64,000 nt of DNA, taken from NCBI GenBank assembly GCA_039720395.1, contig CM077827.1, positions 17,161,822 to 17,225,821 on the forward strand. Direction: 5' to 3'. The DNA comes from Liquidambar formosana (lineage: Eukaryota > Streptophyta > Magnoliopsida > Saxifragales > Altingiaceae). The notes under the pieces are model-generated. The model saw only the letters and a program-made list of their open reading frames with translations, did no database searches and was not told where the DNA came from. The translations under genes were made by a program, and so were the position numbers. The stretch's first letter is position 1. Each line of letters begins with the position of its first letter. Of the stretch, positions 1-11,651 are shown piece by piece.

Positions 1-400
1 GAAGCCATGTGGCAAATCTGGACCAGTTAGTGGGATAAACCAACTAAGCTAGGTAGGCAGTTACAAATGATAAGGGAAGATCTTTGGTTTCCAGCCATGT
101 ATTAAAATGGTTTAATAAAATATAAAATTATAAAAGCAAGCCAATTAGAACTTGCCACATGTCCCATTTAGCATTTAAAATGGAGAGAAACATGTGTTCT
201 ATCTCTCTACGGTAGTTATAGGCAGCCTTCAAGCAATTTCAAATCTCAGAAGAGAGCCAATAAAACATAGCCATGTGTCCAAATTGATCCAAATAAGTTT
301 GAATAATAAAATGGACCAATAAAATAAGGACAAGTGTCCCATTTCAGCATTTAAAGGGAGGAAAAATAGTTTTAATCCCTCAAGCAGTTATTTTCTACAG
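1..400. other. Non-coding stretch with repeated short motifs
   Basis: No open frame of note. A motif of the form CCAAT(A/T)A.. followed by (A/G)CATGTGTCC or a close variant and then CATTTAAA occurs near 130-186, 257-281 and 315-361, so the stretch looks like a degenerate direct repeat, possibly promoter-like. It leads into the duplicated unit that follows. Origin unknown. Confidence 0.4.
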
Positions 401-562
401 AAAATTCTCCAGGAGGATTTGAATTGATATGTAGCATAGAGAGATAACGGCTGACTGACTCTTTAAGGCAGTTAATTTTCTTATAGAATAGAGGGAAAAC
501 TACACCGCTTGTCACAACATCATTGGGATATGCAAAGCAGCAATTATGGGTCCAAGGAGTTT

Positions 563-570
563 TATAAATA
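563..570 (+). promoter_or_regulatory. TATA-box-like site, unit 1
   Basis: TATAAATA followed by CAAGATCCCTGG, conserved in the second copy. No clear ORF follows within the unit, so the site is a candidate only. Confidence 0.35.
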
Positions 571-1182
571 CAAGATCCCTGGCAGACAAAGTCCCCCTTC
601 CTCAAATCATCAAATTACTCCTACAGCAAAGTTATTTTACATTTAGCCTTTAGTTTTTTCCAGCACTGTACCTTCAGACTTTAAGATTAGGAATAGAATT
701 ACCATTAGTTTAGGAGTAAGTATACCAGTAGATTTAGTGTAACTCTGTAATCTCTTCATCACCATCCATTTCATTGTTCGAAGAAAAGCTGTAACAAAGT
801 TTATCGATGATTCCCCCTCGAGAGGCAATTGTTGCATGTGTTCTATGTTTTTCTTTGAATCCATTTAGTCATTTCGATTGTGTGTAATTATTTTATGCAT
901 AAAATTCTCCAAGAGAATTTGAATTGATTTAGATTCAAATTGATTCAAAATCATTTACAGAGAATTAAAGACATGTATGGGTTGTGAGAGAAGGAAGAAG
1001 ATGTAGCCCACAATTATTGACATAGCACATTTTAATTGGCTTGAAGACTTGCAGTATAGAGAGATAACTGCTGACTGACTCTTCAAGGCAGTTAATTTTC
1101 TTATAGAATAGAGGGAAAACTATACCACTTATCACAACATCATTGGGATATTCAAAGTAGCAATTAAGGGTCCAAGGAGTTC

Positions 1183-1190
1183 TATAAATA
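1183..1190 (+). promoter_or_regulatory. TATA-box-like site, unit 2
   Basis: The second copy of TATAAATA, 620 bp after the first, with the same flanks. Preservation in both copies is expected from the duplication and does not prove function. Confidence 0.35.
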
Positions 1191-1512
1191 CAAGATCCCT
1201 GGCAGCAGACAAAGTCCCCCCTCCTCAAATCATCAAAATGCTCCTGTAGCAAAGTTATTTTACATTTATCCTTTAGTTTTTTCCAACACTGTACCTTTAG
1301 ACTTTAAGATTAAGAGTAGAATTACCATTGTTTAGGAGTAAGTATACCGGTAGATTTAGTGTAACTCTGTAATCTCTTCATCACCCTCCATTTCATTGTT
1401 CGAAGAAAAGCTATAACAGAGTTTATCAATGATTCCCCCTACAGTGGTAAAATTTTCATGTGTTCTATGTTTTTCTTTGAATCCATTTAGTCATTTCGAT
1501 TGTGTTTAATTC

Positions 1513-1778
1513 TGTACATTTTCATAGCAATAAAACCATCAGTCTTCAGACACTTCAATTAGTGAATATTGTAAAAGTCCTCTTAATTGAGACAAATCGA
1601 ACCAAATCAATTGCCTGATCATTATTCTTTGGCTTTTCACAAGCCATTTTGTACTTTGAAAGGTTGGAAGTCACTTTTCTGGCACGCCTCTCTTACATTG
1701 CAACATATCCACTAGTGCCTTGAAGGATTTGGAGATCAATAAATTGGTCGAATAGTAAATAATGCTTTCACATTAATA
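1513..1778. other. Unassigned non-coding sequence
   Basis: No gene, repeat or RNA signature recognised. It runs into the TA target site of the MITE. Confidence 0.4.
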
Positions 1779-1780
1779 TA

Positions 1781-2050
1781 CTTCCTCCGTCCCATAAAGA
1801 TAGGCCAAGTTTGACAAAATACATAGTTTAAGAAAAGCCATTATCACCTTGACTTGTCATTTATTAAAACTCCATCTTTCCAAAAATACCGTCTCTTGCT
1901 TGGTATTGGGTTTTGTGTTGAGGGTAATTATTGAAACTATAAAAGATAATATAGGAAAATTTAAAAAGATTATGATTTGACTTTTCAAAATGGACAAACA
2001 TTTGGGATAAAAAAATAACAAAAATGACTCATCTTTGTGAGATGGAGGAG
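1781..2050. mobile_element. Stowaway-type MITE (Tc1/mariner, non-autonomous)
   Basis: A 270 bp non-coding element. It starts CTTCCTCCGTCCCATAAAGA and ends with the imperfect inverse, CTTTGTGAGATGGAGGAG, flanked by TA on both sides (1779-1780 and 2051-2052). The CTYCCTCCGT end and TA target are the hallmarks of plant Stowaway elements, which are moved in trans by mariner-like transposases. The ends have drifted apart, so the copy is probably old. Confidence 0.85.
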
Positions 2051-2052
2051 TA

Positions 2053-2592
2053 TATGTTTTGACATTCTTATTTTGCTCTCAAGGGTACAAATTAAAGATG
2101 ACTCTTTCTCCTTTGCTTCTTGACGAATGATTGATAGGAACGAATTGCCTTGGCTTCCCTGCATCCAATCGACTCCTTTACCTCCCAGCGCTATCTCCAA
2201 TATCTCATGCATTCAATAAATCCAGCCCATTTCTAGGGTACGTTGTAGCGGATAGACATGCATAAAGGTTGCTATGGAAGACGTGGCAATATCACCACCC
2301 TAATTAAGTTAAAACTCATGATGGCATTCTTATTTGTGAGTGCATATATATAAGATACTTATATATTTGGTGAATTGGAGAAATCAATCAGGAATGCAAC
2401 TCAAGTAGTTGATATAGTCCTTATCAGTAAGTGTTGATATAAGTTATATTAACACTTTACATTGAGGTTAGGGTTGCACCCTATGCCTATATCAGCCCAA
2501 TATACCCTGTAATCTACTAATGCACAAGTTACAACCCCAATGCGGGTGTTGATATAGGTTATATCAACACATGCTCACCTCATCATCATCCG

Positions 2593-2593
<1 letters not shown>
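2053..2593. other. Non-coding spacer with two related foldbacks
   Basis: Two 25 nt foldbacks are present, 2431-2455 and 2546-2570. Each is GTGTTGATATA, a 3 nt loop (AGT or AGG), then TATATTAACAC or TATATCAACAC. They flank about 90 bp. No ORF. They may be ends of a small foldback transposon, but no target duplication was found. Confidence 0.45.

Positions 2594-2644
<51 letters not shown>
2594..2644. repeat. (TA)n microsatellite abutting the LINE 3' end
   Basis: About 50 bp of uninterrupted TA directly next to the LINE terminus. On the minus strand the LINE reads TTTGCTGATAAAA and passes straight into TA, so the microsatellite probably began as the element tail or expanded from it. Confidence 0.8.
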
Positions 2645-2645
<1 letters not shown>

Positions 2646-2670
2646 ATCAGCAAAGAAGAAATTATATATT

Positions 2671-3090
2671 ATAAAATCACTTCTCAGCAAGGAGCTAAGA
2701 AGAGAAAGATACAAAGATAAGTTACCACACAACCAACTCCATACCCCAACACTACAAATACATAAAGCAACTGCCCCACCCAGCCACCAAAAAACCCAAC
2801 ATATTGAGAGCTTAGACACAAAGACTAATAACACCAGCCACCCAAAAAACACAAACTCCCCAAACACCATAACACCCGAGATTACTTCTCAGCAATACGC
2901 TAAGTAGAGCAAGATACAAAATAAGATACCATACACCCAACTCAAACCACCAACAATACAAATACATACCACTCCCACACCTGCCCCGCCCAACCACCAA
3001 AAAGCCCAACAAATTTGATGGCTATACCACAAGGACAGATAACACCAGACTCCTAAAAACAAAGCTCCCCAAACATCATAGCATCCAAGC
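2671..3090 (-). repeat. Tandem duplication of about 210 bp in the LINE 3' UTR
   Basis: Segments 2671-2878 and 2879-3090 are diverged copies: both start with ACTTCTCAGCAA, share a CA-rich middle and end with CTCCCCAAACA.CATA. Tandem repeats in 3' UTRs are common in LINEs. Hypothetical ORFs here are low-complexity and were not called. Confidence 0.7.
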
Positions 3091-3119
3091 TATCAACACC
3101 ACATCAATCAGCACACAAC

Positions 3120-6100
3120 TCAAAACCATGCAATGAGTGGAATAGGTCTGGAAATACCCGACTTGGCAAGCTGATCAGCCACCATGTTTTGCTCCCTAAA
3201 TATATTTATAAACGAAACACCACTGATGCAAGACAAAAGGGCTTTGATCTCATTGTAGACAAACTTTAACCTCCACGGAATAAACTCCTTCCCAAGCACC
3301 CAAGATATTGCTACCGAAGAATCACTTTCCTCTACCAGCCTTTTCGAATCAGCCCATTCAAAATCAACAAACACACACAGAGCTTTACGTATTGCCATAA
3401 ATTCTACCACATTCGAATCAGCCACACTAATCGATTCCGAAAAAATACACTTAAAGCACCCCCCCTTTGTCTCTCAACACCCCACCAATAGCTGCTGCTC
3501 CAGGCTTGCCAAAAGAAGACCCATCGACATTAAATTTCATCAACCCATGAGTAGGAGGAACCCAAACAACAACACCCCTATCTCTCTTATATGAATTTGC
3601 CCCTTTACAACTCCTAACAACATCAATATTATGCCTAAATTCCCCAATGGAATAAGGAATATCTTCAAATTTAGCTTTTACCCACAAATTAGCTTTTACC
3701 CACAAATTAGCTCTATAAATAGCCAGCTCAGCAATCTCTACCCAATGAAATACCTTCCCCCTAAATAACAACTCATTTCTAGCCATCCAAATTGACCACG
3801 TTACAGCATAAAACAAAGCCAACCACAACCCATTCTTGACATCCTTCTTCTTTGATAAAAACCACCATTCCACTACCTGTGGCATAGAACTCGGGCAGAC
3901 CCATACCACCCCCCACCACTCGAAGCAAAAACACGAAACTCTCCAACTATACTTGTAATGCACAAATAAATGGTTAACCGATTCCTCATTCTCCTTACAG
4001 AAAATGCAATACCCTTCATTCTCATTTATTAAACCCCTATTCACCAAGAAAGCTCTCGTCACCACCTTAGATTGAATCACTAGCCAACATAATGCTTCCA
4101 CTTTGTAAGGAACAATACCATTCCAAATAACATGTAACCACAAGCGAGATGCTTCCGCATAAATTTCCTCAAATTGCCTCTGGAAAGATTTAACAGAAAA
4201 TATACCCTTAGGATCAGGTTTCCAAACAATCTTGTCTTCCTCTTCTATACACAACCAAACTGAACTCAATCTGGATACTAATTTTGTATTCTCTTCTTCC
4301 TCCCATGAAAATAATTTTATGCGGAATTCCATTTTCCAACACCACCTGCCACCACTCCAAAACCCCATATCAGATATTTTGCTTTGCTTATTCGTAGCAA
4401 TACGAAATAGTCTGGGAAAACTCACACATGTAGCAACTTCATCTAACCAAGCATCAATCCAAAAACTTGTACGCTTTCCATTCCCCACACTAATTCCCCA
4501 ACAAGAGGAGATGAAGTTAGATACAACAGGATTCTTACATGATATTGCATCTTCCCAAATTCTTGATACACTCTTCCATTTAATTTCACCAGGCAGGCAA
4601 GCATCAGGATACACCCCGTATTTTTCACACACAACCTTCCTCCAAAGAGCATTTAACTCTGACCCAAATCTCCATTGCCATTTACACAGAAGAGCCTCAT
4701 TTTTTAATCCCACTAGCCCAATACCCAGACCACCCAATTTTTTACCAGCTACCATATCCTTCCACTTAGCTAAATGAATTTTCTTCTTCTGATTCACCTC
4801 TGCATCATCTCAATTTTCTTTGCCACTCCATAAGGCATTCTAAATAATGAAAGATAATACACTGGAAGGTTAGATAACACTGATTTAATCAAAGTTATTC
4901 TGCCACCCAAAGATAAATACCTCCCTTTCCATGAAGCTAATCTGCTCTTAATCCTATTAAGTACTGGCTCCCAAGCCTTCAAAGAACGAGGGTTAGCACC
5001 AAGTGGTAACCCGAGATACATAGTAGGTAATGACCCTACTTTACACCATGTCTTCAATGCCAAATCCTCAACCCTTCTCATCATCCATGCCCACCCCAAT
5101 TATAATGCTCTTATGAAAGTTAGTCTTCAAACCAAATACCAAATGAAAGCACCTTAAAATTCTTTTCATAGCCATAACATCCTTAACATTATCATTACAA
5201 AAAATCATCGTATCATCCGCGAATTGAAGATGAGATATGTACATTTCCCCAGACCCAACCTTCACACCCCTAAACAACCCAACCTGAGCAGCTTTCTTTA
5301 AAAGCCCACTCAAACCTTCCGCCACGATTAAGAACAGTAATGGAGATATCGGATCCCCCTGCCTAAGACCTTTCTCAAGCTTAAATTCCTTAGTCGGAGG
5401 CCCATTAACAAGCACAGATACTGATGCAGTAGATACACACTCCACAACCCACTTTCTCTATCTAACCCCAAAACCCATACGACTCAACATATAATCCACA
5501 AATTGCCAATCAACACAATTGTATACTTTTTCAAAGTCTAACTTGAATACGACACCCCTGCCCCTTCTTTTTTTCCACATCTCAATAACCTCATTTGCAA
5601 TAAATACCCCATCAATAATCTGCCTACCACCAATGAAAGCACTCTGTTCTTGACTAATGACCTGTGGAAGAACTTTTTTAAGTCTATTTGCCAATACCTT
5701 AGCCAAGATCTTGTACAATGAACCCACCAAACTAATTGGTCTGAAATCTGAGAACTCAGATGGATTATCAATCTTTGGAATCAGCACCAAAAAGGAGGAG
5801 TTCAACCTTTTAACGATTCTGCCATGTTGATAAAAGTCCCCCATGAACTGCATAATATCTTCTTTCAATATTCCCCAACATTTTTTTACAAAGTTCAGAT
5901 TAAATCCATCGGGACCTGGTGCTTTGTTCCCATCACGTTCAGCCACCGCCCCTCAAATCTCTTCTTCAGAAAAAGGAGATTCCAGCCTTATCATCGATTG
6001 CCCATCTATAGATTTAAATTCAACCCCATCTAACAAAGGCGTTGCAACACTTGCCTCATTGGAAAATTTCTTCTTGAAAAAATTAAAAGCTTCTCTCTTT

Positions 6101-7089
6101 ATTTCTTCCGGGTTATCCATAACCTTGCCATCACATACTATACTACCAATAAAATTTCGCCTCCCCCTGTAAGCCGCCATTATATGAAAAAATCTTGTAT
6201 TCTTATCGCCCTCCTTTAGCCAAGAAATTCTCAATTTTTGTCTCCAGATACTTTCAGCATATTTTGATTTCGACCATAATTCTCCCCAAGCCCTCCTCTT
6301 TTCTAACAACATCTCAGAATTCCAATTGCTTCCTTCCTGAAGTAAGTCTAACTTATGAAGATTAGATTCCACCCCATTCAAATCTTCCTCCATCCTACCA
6401 AACACTTGAGCATTCCAACCTTTCAAGTGACCTTTTAACAACTGAAATTTCTTCAAAATTCTAAATCCTGCCCACCCATCCACCCTTATTGATTCCCAAA
6501 AGAGCTTCACAACCTCCACAAATGTAGGATGAGACAGCCAACAATTAAGGAACCGAAAAGGTTTTGGACCCCAATCCACTTTATCTTCTGCCAACAATAT
6601 TGGAGCATGATCAGACACACCCTTAGCCAATCCCCATTGACTTAGAGAAGAGAACTCAAGCAACCATTCGTGAGCAATCAAAAACCTGTCCAGCCTGCTC
6701 ATTTTCAACTCCACTTGATTATTTGCCCACGTAAACTTCCTACCCCTCATAGGAATATCCAACAAAATCATATTGTTCACAAATTCACTAAAATTCTTCA
6801 TCCCAATTACACTACCCACACAACCTTTCCTTTCCTGCATCTTCAGTACTTCATTAAAATCCCCCCCAAACACCAAGGTTCAGCACACTGCTGCTTTAAA
6901 ATGGTTAACTCATGCCACAATTCCCTTCTAGCATTGTCATCATTTGGAGCATAAACATTTCCAAAACTACAGCTCAAATTATTTTTTACTAAATGTCCCT
7001 TCACAACTAGAAACCTCTTTGCCTCCACTACCTCAGAACACTTAAAAAATTTCTTATTCCACATTAACAATAACCCCCCTGAAGCACCC
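3120..7089 (-). pseudogene. LINE ORF2 remnant: endonuclease, RT, RNase H
   Basis: The polyprotein would cut target DNA and copy the element RNA into it. Visible on the minus strand: endonuclease motifs GGDFNEVL and SDHAPILL (about 6600-6870); RT motifs PGPDGF, LVLIPK, FRPISL, SAFIGGRQ (5460-5950) and the catalytic FADD (about 5220-5235); the thumb and zinc region (3560-4800); RNase H split into NVDGSS (about 3530) and the ADSNVVEF and QNMVADQLA segments (3120-3425). The frame is broken at least near 3460 (a C run), 4797, 5090, 5450, 5951 (an in-frame TGA) and 6865 (a G run on the coding strand). A small ANLWVKA duplication lies at about 3675-3714. The copy is dead. Confidence 0.9.
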
Positions 7090-9116
7090 TGTGAACCCTG
7101 GAAAACGGCCCACAAGGGTTTGGCAGAATGATAGGCGTGAAAGACAACAAACAAAAAAGGAGTCGCCACCTCATTTTTTAAGGAAAAGAGGAAAACCACA
7201 AAAATGTTTTATTTTCAAAACCACATGACTCCATTAAAGGAAAAGCAAAGTCTTTGAAACCAGAAAATTGGATTTGGGGGCTAAGTTACGACGTGGGAAG
7301 GTTCTGGGCAAAAGCCCATAGGCACCCACATCCCCCGAGTTGGTCTCTTAATTTAATTGGGCTAACTTAAGATCTTTTTCACTCAAATATCATCATATAT
7401 CATCACAAGGCAGCATGCATATCATATATTTCATCCAACCATCCATGCACAATCACTCAAATAAAACAAAACAAAAAGAAAAGAAAAGAAAATGGAAAAA
7501 CCTAGGATACTTGGATCCTAGAACGGACTTGAGCCTCACTAAGAGCGCCTACGTACCATGCAGCGAAATACATGGATCAAAGTCCACGTAGTACGAAAAG
7601 AATAGGGTTACAACCTAATACAAACCTATGGAAAAAACCCTAGGTTTCCATATTTGAAAGAGAATTGAATAAACAAGTTTGAATTTAGGAAAACTTCCAC
7701 AAAATGGAAACCTTGATAAAAAAAATAGAATTTATTATTGAAGGAAACCTTTGATTAAAACCATAGACTTGTATTAAGAAGTAACCCTAGGAGGGAGAAG
7801 AGAAAAGAAAGAAAAAGAAAGGTGAATTGGGGCACCTTCAAACCCTACTTACCTGAGTGCAAAAGCTCCAAACATTAGCCATTTCAGACCATAACAGCCC
7901 TATTTGCAATAGGACAAGCATTGTACCTGTTTGCACCCTTACAAGTGCACACAATCATGCAAAGAAAGTAAAATACTAATCTAGACAGAACCTTGACAAG
8001 GCCTAAAATTATCCATTTATCATGCAAACAACAAGAATAATGAATAACTAAGGACTCTAACTCAATCCTACGTGCAATGACTCGACTAACATGCATAAAA
8101 ACCTACCAAAGACACACTAACAAGCATAAGAGACTCCAATAATATCAATAAACATGATAACAAAGCACATTCTAACCAAAAAGAGGTCATTTTATGTAAA
8201 ATATGAAAATAGGCCTCCCTACGGCGAGCTTTCTTAAGCGAAACTATCCTAAGATAATTTCACGTAAGAAAGTCGTTATGGGGAGGTGCAATCAGCATAT
8301 CCTACGTAAAATATATACCCTAGAACACAACGGAAAAGATTCATGTTTAAACACATCACAGAAGACTCTCATGCAAAACCTCACTCAACGAAAAGGATAA
8401 TTATCCTTAGAAAAGGATAATATCTCCAAAAACCCTATAAAATATACTATATGAATGCAAACCTAGCATGATTCAACTATATGCAGCATATATAGAATGA
8501 CTATGATGAGCAACAACTCAAAAAGCTAAGCTAAGCATGCTGTATAAGACCTATGCGATTTCAGGGTTATCGAAACCCTAATCTCACAACTATGCATTAA
8601 AACCAATGAAACGACTCTAAGACATGCTTAAATCATCATGAATATCATTCATATAGCATATATTGACTAACAGGAACATCAACTCATGATAATAATCACA
8701 GCAACCTAAACATGTGAACTATACATGATTTAAGAAGATAGAACGAATAAGGCTATCAAATCCTTGGTAAACCAGGGATTATCAAGCATATAAAGCCATA
8801 AACTATCCTAAAATCATTCATATATCATCACATAAACATTTAATTCCATCCATAAGAAGAACAATCTCATGCACCATAACTATCTTAAAAGAAGAAGAAG
8901 AAAGAGAAGAAGGAGAAGCAGAAAATTCATGTTCAGCATTAAAGAGACATGCTTACCTCTTATAGACTCTTCCTTGTCTTCAAACCTCTTGTTTCCTTGC
9001 TTGCTTGGGGTTGAAGAGCCTCCTCTTGATGTCCTTCTAGCTCGCCAAACTCGTAGCTCCCTCTCTCTCTAAGTGTAAAGTGCAATTAACCTCTCCCTAT
9101 ATGCTGAATATCATGT

Positions 9117-9128
9117 CCTTTATATAGA
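9117..9128 (-). promoter_or_regulatory. LTR core promoter (TATA box), B1
   Basis: On the minus strand the site reads CTCTATATAAAGGA, conserved in all three 3.0 kb LTRs. It is the best candidate for the genomic RNA promoter. Confidence 0.65.
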
Positions 9129-9313
9129 GAACTGACCCCCTAAACCAATGGCTAGGATTAATTCATTAAATAATGATCCTAGGGCTATTAGAGACTCTCT
9201 TGGTGCTCAAACAACTCAAACTTACACACTCCTAAGCTCAAACAAGTTGTATTGGCGGAGGAAACCGTCAAAAGAGGGAAGATAGAGTCAGAAGTTGACT
9301 TAAAGAAGGATTC

Positions 9314-9393
9314 CTCGGGTGACCAACTAGGCCTAGACAGTTAGCCGTCTGGGCCTAGATGGCTGACCGTCCAGCCCTGGACGGTTACCTGAG
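9314..9393. promoter_or_regulatory. 80 bp foldback module, copy 1 (B1 LTR)
   Basis: Begins CTCGGGTGACC and ends GGTTACCTGAG, imperfect inverse ends, with internal GACGG-like and CCGTC arms. Lies about 190 bp upstream of the LTR TATA box in element sense. Confidence 0.8.
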
Positions 9394-10099
9394 GCCCTCC
9401 TATTTTCACTCCGGTTTTGACTCCCACTTGCTGTAGAAGTCCTAAAATCTTCAAATTAAGTCTGATTTTGACGAAATAAAAGCCAAAACGACCGTGTTTC
9501 GAAGGGGAACACATTTTTAGGCATTTTAGGACAAAAATCCTCAACCATGGGTGCATGGTTAGGTTTTACAAAGGTGGTTAACCATGGTGCTTCACCGTCG
9601 CTAAGCTGGGTTTGTACACAAGGTCGAACCAAATGCTTTCCCAATCGAAAATTGATCTTTCTAAACATGTTTGGGACATAAATAAAGCCCAATTGAAGTT
9701 AAATGAGAGAAAATTGATTGGGTCTTATGAGTCAATTTGAGCAAACCAAGAAAGGGTCTTTTAGCCAACCCGAACCATTACGAGCCGAATTGATCTTAAA
9801 CCATTAATTCATGAAATTGAACCTATATATGGACTCTATGTACTCATATGAACTTAAGGGAATGACTCTGGATTCATTCCAAAGTCAAATGGAAAATATA
9901 CGGCTTAAAAGACGATTATGCCTTTTAAGTCGCAAAAGTTCTTATTGACTATCGAGATGAACTCCAAATCACTTCAAAATTCATACACATGATATTCAAC
10001 GCCATAGAAACTCAATGCAAAAGACTAGACTAAAAAAGGACTCAAAATCCTACATGAAATGATATGTCCTAGCTAAGGTGACAAAAATGGGGTGTGACA

Positions 10100-10112
10100 G
10101 AAGCCCCTCATT
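10100..10112 (-). promoter_or_regulatory. Candidate polypurine tract, B1
   Basis: In element sense the bases just before the 3' LTR read AATGAGGGGCTTC. The same sequence precedes the 3' LTRs of A (21988-22000) and B2 (44390-44402), as expected of the plus-strand primer site. It is short and not purely purine, so the exact limits are uncertain. Confidence 0.55.
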
Positions 10113-11400
10113 GGTGAACAAGTTTCACTTGTGAGCCAATGATCAAAGAGCAACCCATTTTTGTTTGATGGATTAATCTCATTAATACCAACAAACTCAA
10201 ATGGAACCAAAAGGATAGACTTCGTCATATCCAAGCATGCGACGATTTCATTAAAGCAAAGAATTGATTGCATTTCAATGCATGCCAACATTCGTTGGTG
10301 CGCTCATGCAAATGCCTTTACCATGCACTAATTGCATTAGTGATATCCACATGGTCTTCTCATGATGCAAAGCTAGTTGCACTAGTGCATCACAAGGTAT
10401 CCTACCAATTTCATTGGTAATTCTCAAAACGAGTTATTTCATAACTCATAAGTCATCATTTCATGTGAATTTGAATTGAATGTCCATCAATTCAAAAACA
10501 AGTGCATTTCATGCCAGTCTCACTGGGGATAACAAAGGTGGTGAGTTATTTCATAACTCATGACTCATCATTTCATGTGAAATTATGATTTCATGCCACT
10601 TTCAGTGAAAACAACAGAGACAGGGAGTTATTTCATAACTCTTGAATCATCATTTCATGTGAAATTCTGCCACTTTATGTGGAAACAACAAAGACAGTGA
10701 GTTATTTCATAACTCATGCCACTTTCTGTGGAAGTAACAAAGACAGGGAGTTATTTCATAACTCATGAATCGTCATTTCATGTGAAATTGTCTTTATCAC
10801 ATGATATGAGACCCAATTGCAAGCCAATTGATTCAAAATCAAGCTCATTTCTTATCATTTCATGTGAAATTATCCTTATCACATGGAATGACAGTGCACT
10901 GGGAGTCATTCAACTCAAAATCAAGTTCATTTTATGTGAAATTGTCTTTATCACATGAAATGATAATGTCTTGAGAGTCATTCAACTTGAAATCAAGTTC
11001 ATTACTTATCATTTCATGTGAAATTATCTTTATCACATGAAATGACATTGAATTGAGAGTTAATTGATTGAAAATCAAGCTTATTTCATGTCATTTCATG
11101 TGAAATTATCTTTATCACATGATGCAACATTGATTTTGAAAGTCAATTGATTGAAAGACAAAGTGCATTTCATGCCCTCTTCACAAAGATAGCAAGTTAC
11201 TTCGTAACTAGCATAACTCATGAATCATCATTTCATGTGAAATTATCTTTATCACATGATTAGCAAGTCATTTCATGTGAAATTATCTTTATCACATGAT
11301 ATGATATCACTATCATCTCCTAGAGAATTGAATTCCAAGACTTGAAAGTCAATTCAACACCAAGCTCATTTCATGAGAAAGCCATTTATCATGGCTATTA
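10113..11400. repeat. Array of short covarying hairpins, B1
   Basis: No protein-coding signal. The spacer is packed with perfect short foldbacks sharing a three-base loop (TTC, CTC or TGC on the plus strand) but with different arms. Examples: ACAAGT/ACTTGT (10118-10132), CACTAAT/ATTAGTG (10326-10342), CTAGT/ACTAG (10373-10385), TACCAAT/ATTGGTA (10403-10419), GAGTTAT/ATAACTC (10431-10447), CCAGT/ACTGG (10514-10526), AGTTAC/GTAACT (11195-11209). A longer hairpin with 12 bp arms TCATTTCATGTG/CACATGAAATGA (11009-11045) recurs several times. It sits between the 3' LTR and the PMD gene, as in B2. Confidence 0.85.
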
Positions 11401-11571
11401 CAATTCCTCGTTATGCGGACGAATACAATCACCCAAGTTTCAAAAATTTCATTGAAACTTGATAAACTTGAGGGATATATTCATCCCATAACTCAAGGAT
11501 TGCACAAAAAGTCAATTTGGAGAAGTTTAGAGGTCGCAAGCGCGCGAGATGGGGCAAACGAGCAAAGCGGG

Positions 11572-11651
11572 CTAGGGTGACCATCTGCCCTCAAATGGTC
11601 AACCGTCCAGGGTAAGACGGCTGATCATCCAAGGGGGGACGGTTACCCGAG
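11572..11651. promoter_or_regulatory. 80 bp foldback module, copy 2 (upstream of PMD gene, B1)
   Basis: Starts CTAGGGTGACC, ends GGTTACCCGAG. About 285 bp before the PMD start codon. A pyrimidine-rich stretch (TTTCTCTCTCTAAACTCTC) follows at about 11730, resembling a plant Y patch. No strong TATA box is seen; the nearest AT-rich site is the small foldback GGGTTTTTAACCC near 11673. Confidence 0.75.

Larger units (their letters stand above)
401..1512. repeat. Tandem duplication of a promoter-like unit
   Basis: Unit 1 (about 435-893) and unit 2 (about 1055-1512) align over about 455 bp at an offset of 620 bp with scattered substitutions. A shorter piece at 401-430 recurs at 901-930. Each unit holds TATAAATA followed by about 300 bp of untranslated-looking sequence. 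Apparent small minus-strand ORFs (372-605, 965-1252) resemble each other only because the DNA is duplicated. The unit could come from an LTR, an endogenous pararetrovirus intergenic region or a gene promoter; the sequence alone does not decide. Confidence 0.6.
2645..7089 (-). mobile_element. L1-like LINE, broken, 5' part displaced by element B1
   Basis: A minus-strand non-LTR retrotransposon. From 5' to 3' it shows the end of an AP-type endonuclease, reverse transcriptase, a zinc-binding RVT region, a C-terminal RNase H and a 3' UTR with an internal duplication. The endonuclease stops abruptly at 7089, where the LTR of B1 begins, so the missing 5' part should lie beyond the far end of B1, outside the window. 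No target duplication can be checked for that reason. Confidence 0.9.
7090..10099 (-). repeat. B1 3' LTR (about 3.0 kb)
   Basis: Plus-strand ends are TGTGAACCC and GGTGTGACA; in element sense the LTR starts TGTCACACCCC and ends GGGTTCACA, a proper TG...CA terminus. It aligns end to end with the LTR at 41356-44389 and the solo LTR at 14065-17063. It contains the 80 bp foldback (9314-9393), a TATA box in sense orientation (9117-9128), a 16 bp palindrome AAGGATAATTATCCTT near 8392-8407 and a foldback around 8228-8272. Small ORFs shared by the three LTR copies follow from homology and were not called. Confidence 0.95.

Noticed and set aside
643..1252. Small minus-strand ORFs as a conserved gene pair
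   Set aside because: Both lie in the tandemly duplicated DNA, have diverged ends and no known domain.
4232..4777. 181-residue plus-strand ORF
   Set aside because: Shadow of the LINE coding region on the other strand, low-complexity Ser/Pro/His composition.
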